The position numbers were made by a program, and so were the translations under genes. Under the pieces are notes generated by a model. The model searched no databases, was not told the origin of the DNA, and saw nothing but the letters and a program-made list of their open reading frames with translations. A stretch of DNA of 22,488 nt from CAYYYA01 sp964487895 (GTDB lineage Bacteria; Patescibacteriota; Patescibacteriia; UBA1558; 2-01-FULL-52-15), in contig CAZASM010000016.1 of NCBI GenBank assembly GCA_964487895.1, positions 1 to 22,488 of the forward strand, read 5' to 3'. Below, piece after piece: positions 1 through 6,205 of this stretch. Every line of letters starts with the position of its first letter. Positions within the stretch are counted from its first letter, which is position 1.

Positions 1-54
1 GGGGATATAGTGGAAGGTCTAAAGGAGTATCACAATAAGATAGATGAACAATAA
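1..54 (+). CDS. possible C-terminal end of an upstream gene (partial)
   Basis: The first reading frame is open from the window edge and codes for 17 residues (GDIVEGLKEYHNKIDEQ) before TAA at 52-54. It would overlap the start of the next gene at 44 by 11 bases, which fits the tight packing seen here. A tail this short carries no family signal. Frame 3 is also open for a few codons, so the assignment is weak. Confidence 0.35.
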   Translation, partial: GDIVEGLKEYHNKIDEQ

Positions 55-265
55 TATTAAACTCGGTATCTACCAACATTACAAAGGCGGTCGTTACCGA
101 GTTTTATTTTTAGCTAAGCACAGTGAGGCACTGGAGGACATGGTGGTCTATGAAGCTTTGTATGAGAATGAACTAGGCAAATACTGGGTTCGTCCACTGG
201 CAATGTTTATTGAGGACGTCGAGGTTGATGGTACAATGGTACCGAGGTTTAAATATTTAGGATAA
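44..265 (+). CDS. DUF1653 domain protein
   Basis: This 73-residue protein matches the DUF1653 family over its whole length. The recognisable features are an N-terminal G-x-Y-x-H-Y-K-G-x-x-Y stretch (residues 8-18), a central E-D-M-V-V-Y-E-A-L-Y block, a W-V-R-P motif (residues 48-51), and an F-x-Y-L-G end. The family is a small all-beta domain of unknown function, common in bacteria and CPR, and I assign no activity. An AAAGGAG at 20-26 lies 17 bases before the ATG, too far to act as a normal ribosome binding site. The next gene starts one base after the stop, so this looks like the front of a co-transcribed set of small enzymes. Confidence 0.88.
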   Translation: MNNNIKLGIYQHYKGGRYRVLFLAKHSEALEDMVVYEALYENELGKYWVRPLAMFIEDVEVDGTMVPRFKYLG

Positions 266-266
266 T

Positions 267-569
267 ATGCAATATAACAAGCTTATTCGCGACAAGATTC
301 CAGAGATCATCGAGGCCAAAGGTGGTAAGGCTGTTTTTCATGCTGCTACCGAAGAGGAGTACTGGTTGAAGTTAAAAGAAAAAATGCTGGAAGAATTTGC
401 CGAATTTACCAAAGACGAGAGTATTGAAGAAATGGCTGACGTCTTTGAAATTATCACTGCTATCCTAGCGTACAAACAATTTGATCTGGAGGAAGTCGTA
501 GCTATTCAGAAGAAAAAACGTGAAGAGCGAGGTGGGTTTGGTAAACGATTAATCCTTGATGAATCATAA
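267..569 (+). CDS. MazG-like / phosphoribosyl-ATP pyrophosphohydrolase-like protein
   Basis: This 100-residue all-helical protein belongs to the MazG/HisE-like nucleotide pyrophosphohydrolase superfamily. The start (YNKLIRDKIPEII) is typical of the short stand-alone members often labelled phosphoribosyl-ATP pyrophosphohydrolase. The metal-binding signature is visible as E43-x-x-E46 and E55-x-x-D58. Family members hydrolyse (d)NTPs or related nucleotides to the monophosphate and pyrophosphate in the cytoplasm. No histidine biosynthesis genes are nearby, so nucleotide-pool cleaning is more likely than a HisE role, but the substrate cannot be read from sequence. The C-terminal KKREERGGFGKRLIL is also usual for this subgroup. 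Confidence 0.85.
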   Translation: MQYNKLIRDKIPEIIEAKGGKAVFHAATEEEYWLKLKEKMLEEFAEFTKDESIEEMADVFEIITAILAYKQFDLEEVVAIQKKKREERGGFGKRLILDES

Positions 570-575
570 AATTCT

Positions 576-1085
576 ATGATTCATACTGCCAAAAAAGTAT
601 CCAGTGAGACTATGCACAAGACCTTCAAAATTGCTGAACAATTTTACGGTTCTGAGTCCCATCCTGATCACATTCCTATCAAAGCAGAATCAGCGGCCAA
701 ATTAGACAGTATCTCTGACAACTGGTTTAACTGTGCTTTCGATGACAATAATGAACCAATTTCTTGGATTGTAGTTATACCGACATCAATAGCGCTTATG
801 AAAGACTTTATCACGGCTAAAATAACAGAAAAACAATTATTTGATTCTACTAGCATTGCCACGCCTCAGGAAGCCTTATATTTATGCTCGGCCTTTACCA
901 TTCCTGAATATCGCAGACAAGGATTAGCAATGAGACTGATACTTGAGACGATCGGTCAGTTTGAACAATCTGGCACCAAAGAATTATTCGCTTGGATTTA
1001 CAGTCCAGAAGGTGAACAAATGGTCACAACAATGCAACAAAGATACGGACGAAAAATTTATATCAGAAAAGGCTCAGCCGAATAA
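576..1085 (+). CDS. GNAT-family acetyltransferase-like protein
   Basis: This 169-residue protein has the GNAT acetyl-CoA binding signature in its second half. A beta strand (LYLCSAFTI) leads into P-E-Y-R-R-Q-G-L-A at residues 110-118, where R113-R114-Q115-G116-x-A118 is the pyrophosphate-binding loop, followed by an amphipathic helix. The N-terminal half is poorly conserved, as is common when the acceptor is specialised. The acceptor is unknown. The end (SPEGEQMVTTMQQRYGRKIYIRKG) keeps the usual late beta strands. It lies in a tight same-strand series, 6 bases before the next gene. The family assignment is fairly secure and the substrate is not. Confidence 0.72.
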   Translation: MIHTAKKVSSETMHKTFKIAEQFYGSESHPDHIPIKAESAAKLDSISDNWFNCAFDDNNEPISWIVVIPTSIALMKDFITAKITEKQLFDSTSIATPQEALYLCSAFTIPEYRRQGLAMRLILETIGQFEQSGTKELFAWIYSPEGEQMVTTMQQRYGRKIYIRKGSAE

Positions 1086-1091
1086 TCTGCT

Positions 1092-1700
1092 ATGGTAGAG
1101 ATTGAACAACCATCTAAGCATCAACAGCTAAGCATCGAACTTTCCGATAATATTTTTGAAATTCATGATCTTATAGCTCTCGGCGAGTCCGAACATGGCA
1201 GACATTATGATGAAATAATTGCTTGTCTTCAAAAGTATGAAGCCGAGATAAAAGCTATACTCTTGGAGTTACCGCTGAATTATCAGAATTCAGTTGAGCA
1301 TTTCATGACCACTGGTGAACTGCGCGAGGATCTCAAACGTCTCTTGGATGGAGCCAAAGCAGAAGGTAAAGATATTAGCGGAATATTAACACTATTTAAC
1401 AAAGCTCAAGAATTAAGAAAGAAGATCATTTGCTACGATCCACCAAAAATTCAAATGGGAGAATACGCTCATCGCGATGAGAATAGTTATTACCTACGGG
1501 GTAATAGTCGTGACGAAGATATGGCTGCTATCATAGAACAGCAGATTGTGAGTAATCCGGGGAAATATCTAATTATCGGAGGAGCAGGGCATTTTGAAGG
1601 GAGCGATGATAATTCCGAAAAGAATTTGGGTGATCGACTAACTGATAAATTACACAATAAATTCAAAGCCATAATTCTTCCCACCGATGCTACCAGTTGA
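1092..1700 (+). CDS. small Tiki/ChaN/erythromycin-esterase-like protein
   Basis: This 202-residue protein is not immediately recognisable, but its motif order resembles the Tiki/TraB/ChaN/EreA superfamily of putative metal-dependent hydrolases. The first is G-E-S-E-H-G (residues 31-36) after a hydrophobic strand. Next come L-L-E-L-P (57-61), an N-S-R-D-E-D-M-A stretch with R140 and M144, and a strand ending G-G-A-G-H (163-167). Erythromycin esterases show the same order (GE..HG, a strand ending in E, R...M, G..H) but are about twice as long. There is no signal peptide, so it should be cytoplasmic. The stop overlaps the next start by 14 bases, implying coupled translation. The function is unknown, and the family link rests on motif reading alone. 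Confidence 0.5.
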   Translation: MVEIEQPSKHQQLSIELSDNIFEIHDLIALGESEHGRHYDEIIACLQKYEAEIKAILLELPLNYQNSVEHFMTTGELREDLKRLLDGAKAEGKDISGILTLFNKAQELRKKIICYDPPKIQMGEYAHRDENSYYLRGNSRDEDMAAIIEQQIVSNPGKYLIIGGAGHFEGSDDNSEKNLGDRLTDKLHNKFKAIILPTDATS

Positions 1701-2139
1701 GGCTCTTCTCAATCAATTAAACATTAAGTATAACCTAATCCATCTGGGTGAGGCGGCATTTACCGTTGGTGACGTGCAGCGCTTGGGCGGGGACAAGTTA
1801 GGCAGAAGTGTGACAGTTAAAACGCTGATACTCAAAGGCAAACAAACCCGCAACTACTATCCAGTCGTGGTTCGAGGTACCGACCGACTGGATATGGCGA
1901 AAGTCAAAGCGGCATTTGGCGAAGGAGTATCGATGGCCAATGCCGATGAAGTTTTGCAGATTGCTCAAGTAGAACCCGGCGCTGTCTGTCCTTTTCTGAT
2001 TCGACAAAAAATATATATTGATGCTGAAGTTATTAAACTCAACAAAATCAATCTTGGCTCCGGTGATCATCTGTACGGCTTGGCTACTACAGCGTCTGAA
2101 CTATCCAAGTTGCCACATCAAATTGTGTCAGTTGTATAA
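1687..2139 (+). CDS. YbaK/EbsC-type aminoacyl-tRNA deacylase
   Basis: This 150-residue single-domain protein belongs to the YbaK/ProX/INS editing superfamily, which hydrolyses mischarged aminoacyl-tRNA in trans (Cys-tRNA-Pro and similar). The conserved lysine is K45 in S-V-T-V-K-T-L-I-L-K, the position of the key lysine in characterised YbaK proteins. It is followed by the expected Y-P-V-V-V-R-G strand and a C-terminal I-Y-I-D-A-E strand. The length is normal. It overlaps the preceding gene by 14 bases and is the last gene before a terminator at 2280-2300. Whether it edits Pro-, Ala- or another tRNA cannot be told from sequence. Confidence 0.85.
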   Translation: MLPVEALLNQLNIKYNLIHLGEAAFTVGDVQRLGGDKLGRSVTVKTLILKGKQTRNYYPVVVRGTDRLDMAKVKAAFGEGVSMANADEVLQIAQVEPGAVCPFLIRQKIYIDAEVIKLNKINLGSGDHLYGLATTASELSKLPHQIVSVV

Positions 2140-2160
2140 CCGTAGTTAGAGCTACCTAAA

Positions 2161-2276
2161 ACCTGGTCATTGCGAGCCGCTCTGGGCGCGCAATCCCTAA
2201 TAGATTCCTTATAGAAACTGCTCAATATACAAACTAGACTGCTTCGCCCTGAGTACAGGTCTCGCAGAAACCAGGT
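2161..2276 (+). repeat. degenerate REP-like / MITE-like palindromic element
   Basis: Imperfect 16-bp terminal inverted repeats (2161-2176 and 2261-2276, 13 of 16 matching) bound a 116-bp non-coding segment. The left half contains GGTCATTGCGAG and a small hairpin TTGCG/CGCAA (2170-2174/2189-2193). The right half contains an inverted, degraded counterpart (CTGCTTCGCC...CTCGCA). The sequence resembles the dispersed GTCATTGCGAG-type palindromic repeats found in many bacterial genomes. It lies between ybaK-like and secD and makes a stretch where no gene is seen. Confidence 0.6.
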
Positions 2277-2279
2277 AGT

Positions 2280-2300
2280 AAACAACGCCTTGTTTTTTTT
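2280..2300 (+). terminator. intrinsic terminator after the ybaK-like gene
   Basis: A 6-bp stem AAACAA/TTGTTT with loop CGCC is followed directly by five further T residues, eight in the full run. It ends the 44-2139 gene group. A TTG in frame with secD lies inside this hairpin at 2290, which argues against using it as the secD start. Confidence 0.6.
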
Positions 2301-2328
2301 CTCACCACCTGCTAACATTCTCCCAGTT

Positions 2329-4041
2329 ATGTCTAAGTACTATCACCAAGCATCTAACAGAGGTCCTAAAGGCACTACCAGAACCCAAATCTGGTCAATT
2401 TTCGCCGGCATTATTGTGCTGACGCTTTTCTTTTTGGCTATTAGTATCAAGATTCCTAGCAATTGGCCGGGTAGTAGCTGGGTTAATCAATTCTATCCAC
2501 ACCTAGGTCTTGATCTTCAAGGTGGAACACATCTGGTCTATGAAGCTGATACTAGTAATCTGACAGACAGCGAGAAAGCTAGCGCTGTTGATGGCGTGCG
2601 AGAGGTTATCGAAAGACGCGTCAACGCCTACGGTGTGAGTGAACCGTTGGTTCAGACTACCCGCCAAGGCTCTAGCTACCGTGTCATTGTAGAATTAGCT
2701 GGCGTGACCGATGTCAATGAAGCAATTAAATTAATCGGTCAGACTCCGTTATTAGAATTCAAGGAAATTGACCCTACCGCCGCACCAGTGGATAACGCTA
2801 GCACAACTAAAGCTATTGAAGCTTATAATGCTGGACAAAAGAAAAAGGCCGAAGATACTTTGAAAAAAGTAAAAGCTGGTGAGGATTTCGCGACCTTAGC
2901 CAAGACTTTGTCTGAGGATTCCAGTAAAGACAGTGGTGGGGACTTGGGCTTTATGACCAAGGGAAAATTTGTTCCTGAATTTGATACAGTTATTTTTGAT
3001 AAATTGAAAGACGGACAGCTAAATCCAGAGGTAGTTACTACACCATTTGGCTACCATATTATTAAACGTGTAGCTAGTAGAACGAATGATAAAGGTGAAC
3101 TGGAAGTTCAATCTAGCCATATTTTGTTCCAAATTAAGACTATCGATAAGAATAATGAAGTTAACTGGAAACTGACGGCATTAACAGGTAAGCAATTAAA
3201 AAAAGCGCAGGTTACTTTCGCTGGCCAAACTAATGAACCTCAAGTTAATCTTATTTTCAATTCTGACGGAGCTACACTCTTTGGTGAGATTACCAAAAGA
3301 AATGTTGGTAAACAGGTTGCAATATTTTTAGATGGTCAGATTATCAGCGCTCCTACTGTCCAGACTGAGATCACTGGTGGTACCGCTGTTATTACTGGCA
3401 ATTTTAGTTTAAGTGAATCAAAACTTTTAGCCCAACGATTAAACGCTGGAGCTTTGCCAGTGGCTATCAACTTACTAAGTCAACAAACCATTGGACCAAC
3501 TCTGGGTAAAGTTTCACTGGAACGCAGCTTATTAGCTGGTTTGATTGGTTTGATCTTGGTCGCGCTTTTTATGCTGATTTACTATCGTATCTTAGGTTTA
3601 ATCGCTGTAATTGCTTTAGGCTTCTATACAGTTATTAACTACGGACTCTTCATGATGATTCCTGTAACTTTGACTACTGCAGGTATTGCCGGCTTCATCT
3701 TATCAATCGGTATGGCTGTAGATGCTAATGTCCTTATTTTCGAACGTACCAAAGAAGAATTGCGAGCTGGAGAACATCTAGACAGTGCTATTGAAAAAGG
3801 TTTCAGCCGAGCTTGGTTATCAATCAGAGACTCAAATATCTCTAGTTTAATTACTACTGCTATTCTCTTCTGGTTTGGTTCGTCTATTATCAAAGGTTTC
3901 GCATTAACTCTAGGTCTTGGTATTTTGGTCAGTATGTTCACATCAATCTTTGTCAGTCGTAATCTGATCCAGCTGATCGCCCCTGGCAAATGGCTAGGAA
4001 ATAAGCTGGAATTATTCGGTGTTAAACAAGATAAACAATAG
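2329..4041 (+). CDS. secD: protein translocase subunit SecD with inserted parvulin domain
   Basis: SecD (570 residues) works with SecF in the inner membrane, using the proton gradient to pull exported proteins through SecYEG. Visible parts are TM1 (about 19-40), the periplasmic G-L-D-L-Q-G-G-T motif near residue 60, the P1 core (TGKQLKKAQ to NAGALPV), five C-terminal membrane helices, and the M-A-V-D-A-N-V-L-I-F-E-R signature. Between the strand ending LLEFKE and N-W-K-L-T lies an insert of about 130 residues (150-279) that is clearly parvulin-type PPIase: G-E-D-F-A-T-L-A-K, S-E-D-S-S, G-G-D-L-G-F, G-K-F-V-P-E-F and F-G-Y-H-I-I. The usual first strand (S-S-H-I-L) comes last, at 262-266. ATG 2329 is chosen because the upstream TTG lies in a terminator. 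secF follows after one base. Confidence 0.95.
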   Translation: MSKYYHQASNRGPKGTTRTQIWSIFAGIIVLTLFFLAISIKIPSNWPGSSWVNQFYPHLGLDLQGGTHLVYEADTSNLTDSEKASAVDGVREVIERRVNAYGVSEPLVQTTRQGSSYRVIVELAGVTDVNEAIKLIGQTPLLEFKEIDPTAAPVDNASTTKAIEAYNAGQKKKAEDTLKKVKAGEDFATLAKTLSEDSSKDSGGDLGFMTKGKFVPEFDTVIFDKLKDGQLNPEVVTTPFGYHIIKRVASRTNDKGELEVQSSHILFQIKTIDKNNEVNWKLTALTGKQLKKAQVTFAGQTNEPQVNLIFNSDGATLFGEITKRNVGKQVAIFLDGQIISAPTVQTEITGGTAVITGNFSLSESKLLAQRLNAGALPVAINLLSQQTIGPTLGKVSLERSLLAGLIGLILVALFMLIYYRILGLIAVIALGFYTVINYGLFMMIPVTLTTAGIAGFILSIGMAVDANVLIFERTKEELRAGEHLDSAIEKGFSRAWLSIRDSNISSLITTAILFWFGSSIIKGFALTLGLGILVSMFTSIFVSRNLIQLIAPGKWLGNKLELFGVKQDKQ

Positions 4042-4042
4042 T

Positions 4043-4939
4043 ATGTTTGATATCATTGGAAAATATAAAATTTGGTTTGGACTATCAATCTTGTCTATTT
4101 TCATCGGTCTGGTTGCTATCAGCTTCTGGGGCTTAAAGTTCAGTTTAGACTTCACGGGAGGCAGTTTGATGGAGCTACGTTTCAATGATGGTCGTCCAAC
4201 ATCAGAGGAAATTGCAACTATTCTGACGAAAAATGATTTAGATAAAGCACAGATTCAGCCAAGCGGTGAGCAAGATTATTTGATTCGGAGTCAAACAATA
4301 GATGAAACGAAACATCAAACTATCATCACTGCTCTGAGAACAGAAACTAAAAAAGATATTACCGAATTAAGCTTTCAGTCCATCGGACCATCTATTGGTA
4401 AAGAGCTACAAACCAAATCTATCTGGGCTATTATTATCGTTATTCTCGCTATTATTAGTTATATTGCTTTTGCCTTCCGCAAAGTTTCTAAACCAGTAGC
4501 TTCTTGGAAGTATGGCGCGGCTGCCGTTATCGCTCTGGTCCACGATTTATTAACTGCTATCGGTATCTACGCCATTGCTGCTCATTTCATGCACTGGGAA
4601 GTTGATGGTTTATTCATTACTGCTTTACTAACAATTCTTGGTTTCTCTGTCCACGATACTATCGTCACCTTTGACCGTACACGAGAGTTATTGCGTCGTA
4701 CCAGTAGCACTGACTTTGCTCAGACAGTCAACGAAGCTATCAATCAAACTATAGTTCGCTCACTTAATACTTCAATCACAGCATTATTGACCCTAACGGC
4801 TATTTTCCTCTTCGGCGGGGAGAGTACGAGACACTTTATTTTCACCTTAATAGTCGGAATTGTAGTTGGAACATATTCTTCAATCTTTGTCGCGTCACCA
4901 ATTGTGGTACTTTGGAATAAATTGAGCAAAAAGGCCTAA
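4043..4939 (+). CDS. secF: protein translocase subunit SecF
   Basis: SecF (298 residues) is the partner of SecD in the accessory translocon. TM1 (about 11-28) leads into the family motif L-D-F-T-G-G (35-40). A short periplasmic domain follows, then five membrane helices carrying F-S-V-H-D-T-I-V-T-F-D-R and the late R-S-L-N-T-S motif. The length is normal for a stand-alone SecF. A GTG eight codons upstream would overlap secD. ATG 4043, one base after the secD stop, fits the N-terminus of the family (short cytoplasmic stretch before TM1). It shares the transcript with secD and is followed by an intrinsic terminator. There is no parvulin-like insertion here, in contrast to SecD. Confidence 0.95.
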   Translation: MFDIIGKYKIWFGLSILSIFIGLVAISFWGLKFSLDFTGGSLMELRFNDGRPTSEEIATILTKNDLDKAQIQPSGEQDYLIRSQTIDETKHQTIITALRTETKKDITELSFQSIGPSIGKELQTKSIWAIIIVILAIISYIAFAFRKVSKPVASWKYGAAAVIALVHDLLTAIGIYAIAAHFMHWEVDGLFITALLTILGFSVHDTIVTFDRTRELLRRTSSTDFAQTVNEAINQTIVRSLNTSITALLTLTAIFLFGGESTRHFIFTLIVGIVVGTYSSIFVASPIVVLWNKLSKKA

Positions 4940-4969
4940 AAGCCTGTAAATTCAAGCTTTTATGAGAAT

Positions 4970-4995
4970 CGTCAAGAATATGCTTGACGTTTTTT
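4970..4995 (+). terminator. intrinsic terminator of secDF
   Basis: A perfect 7-bp stem CGTCAAG/CTTGACG (4970-4976/4983-4989) with loop AATATG is followed by six T residues. The 3' arm also supplies the -35 hexamer of the next promoter. Confidence 0.8.
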
Positions 4996-5012
4996 ATATA
5001 TTATGCTATATT
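4984..5012 (+). promoter_or_regulatory. promoter of the sigma-4/HARE gene, overlapping the secDF terminator
   Basis: TTGACG (4984-4989), a 17-base spacer, then TATATT (5007-5012) with an extended TG at 5004-5005. The predicted transcription start near 5019 is only about 10 bases before the ATG at 5029. The mRNA would therefore have almost no leader. Confidence 0.7.
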
Positions 5013-5028
5013 CATAGCAATAAAAACT

Positions 5029-6132
5029 ATGTCTGATTCAATCCTCGACCAAGTTATCAATTCCAAGCAAAAGGCGGCAATCTTTGATTTCGACCCAAGT
5101 GAGATTGTTGTTAAGCTTTTTTCGGCTTTAAGCGAACGGGAAAAGGAGATCATTTGTCGTCGCCATGGTTTATGCGAACAACCTAAAGCCACTTTAGAAG
5201 AAATTGGCAAGCAACATAAGGTAACCCGCGAGCGTGTTCGTCAAGTCGAAAATAGCTCTTTGAAGAAAATCAAAGAGAGTTTTGATAAAGAGATTTTACA
5301 TGCCGTCGAAAACCTTACTAACGCTGTACTGTCCGAATACGGTGGGGTCATGACAGAAGATCGTCTAGTCACACAGCTACTACAAGCACCTGGAGACACA
5401 GAGCCAAATCGAGCAGCTGTGCGTTTTTTGTTAAATCAATTACTCAATGAGAAATTCCAAGGCATCAAAGAAACCGACGAACACAATAAGGTTTGGGCCT
5501 CAATGGAAGCATCTTGGGATCAATTCTTAGCTAATGTGCGTAAGATTAATGATTTAGTTGCCAGTCATAAAGAACCATTACCACTGTCTGAGCTAATTGA
5601 GAAGGTTAATGCTGCAACTGAGATTTTTTGGACCGACCTCAATGAAGAGTTGATGACCAATATTCTTGACGTTAGTAAGAAGGTTAATAGCAATATTTAC
5701 AACGAGTGGGGTGTCAGCGATTGGTCTACCATCAAACCTAAACGCATGAACGATAAGATTTATCTGGTTTTGAAAAAAGCCGAGAAACCCATGCACTTCT
5801 CTGACATTGCCAAAGCCATTAACGAAGCCAAGTTTGATAACCGCATCGCTTATCCTGCCACCATTCACAACGAATTAATTTTGGATAATAAGTTTGTTCT
5901 AGTTGGACGCGGTATCTATGCTTTGACAGAGTGGGGTTACAAACCAGGAGTTGTCACTGAAGTCATTGAGGAAGTCATGCGTGAAGCTGGTAAAGCTATG
6001 ACAAAAGATCAGATTATTACTAATGTTCTGAAGAAACGTATTGTCAAGAAAAGTACGATTGTTTTAGCCTTGATGAACAAAGAAAAGTTCATCAAGAACC
6101 CAGACAAAACCTATAAACTAAAAGAAGCCTAA
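5029..6132 (+). CDS. sigma-70 region 4 / HARE-HTH fusion regulator
   Basis: This 367-residue protein has no exact named family known to me. Residues 25-85 are a sigma-70 region 4 domain (L-S-E-R-E-K-E-I-I-C-R-R-H-G-L, then the helix-turn-helix T-L-E-E-I-G...V-T-R-E-R-V-R-Q-V-E). Region 2, needed for -10 recognition and core binding, is absent. A helical middle follows. Residues 240-304 resemble the HARE-HTH winged helix of RNA polymerase delta (RpoE): M-H-F-S-D-I-A-K-A-I through I-Y-A-L-T-E-W-G. Residues 309-367 look like a second winged helix. The start ATG 5029 is set by the promoter at 4984-5012, since an upstream in-frame ATG at 4984 lies inside that promoter. It is probably an RNA polymerase-associated factor, not a full sigma. 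It is monocistronic. Confidence 0.82.
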   Translation: MSDSILDQVINSKQKAAIFDFDPSEIVVKLFSALSEREKEIICRRHGLCEQPKATLEEIGKQHKVTRERVRQVENSSLKKIKESFDKEILHAVENLTNAVLSEYGGVMTEDRLVTQLLQAPGDTEPNRAAVRFLLNQLLNEKFQGIKETDEHNKVWASMEASWDQFLANVRKINDLVASHKEPLPLSELIEKVNAATEIFWTDLNEELMTNILDVSKKVNSNIYNEWGVSDWSTIKPKRMNDKIYLVLKKAEKPMHFSDIAKAINEAKFDNRIAYPATIHNELILDNKFVLVGRGIYALTEWGYKPGVVTEVIEEVMREAGKAMTKDQIITNVLKKRIVKKSTIVLALMNKEKFIKNPDKTYKLKEA

Positions 6133-6160
6133 AGATATTGTGGCGAAGAGCCCGTATTCT

Positions 6161-6169
6161 TGATATACT
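6161..6169 (+). promoter_or_regulatory. extended -10 promoter for the 6206 gene
   Basis: TGATATACT forms an extended -10 element (TG at 6161-6162, TATACT at 6164-6169). No good -35 is seen at 16-18 bases. The predicted start near 6176 falls inside the left arm of the hairpin at 6172-6186. Confidence 0.45.
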
Positions 6170-6171
6170 AT

Positions 6172-6194
6172 AAGCAGCGTAAGCTGTTTTATTT
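6172..6194 (+). terminator. probable intrinsic terminator of the sigma-4/HARE gene
   Basis: A 7-bp stem AAGCAGC/GCTGTTT (one G-U pair) with tetraloop GTAA is followed by a T-rich run (TTTTATTT). It lies 40 bases after the stop at 6132 and just before the next gene. Confidence 0.55.
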
Positions 6195-6205
6195 AATTTT
6201 CACAG

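Noticed and set aside
2290..2328. N-terminal extension of SecD from TTG 2290
   Set aside because: The TTG lies inside a terminator hairpin and T-tract. The added residues (MFFFSPPANILPV) do not fit a SecD start.
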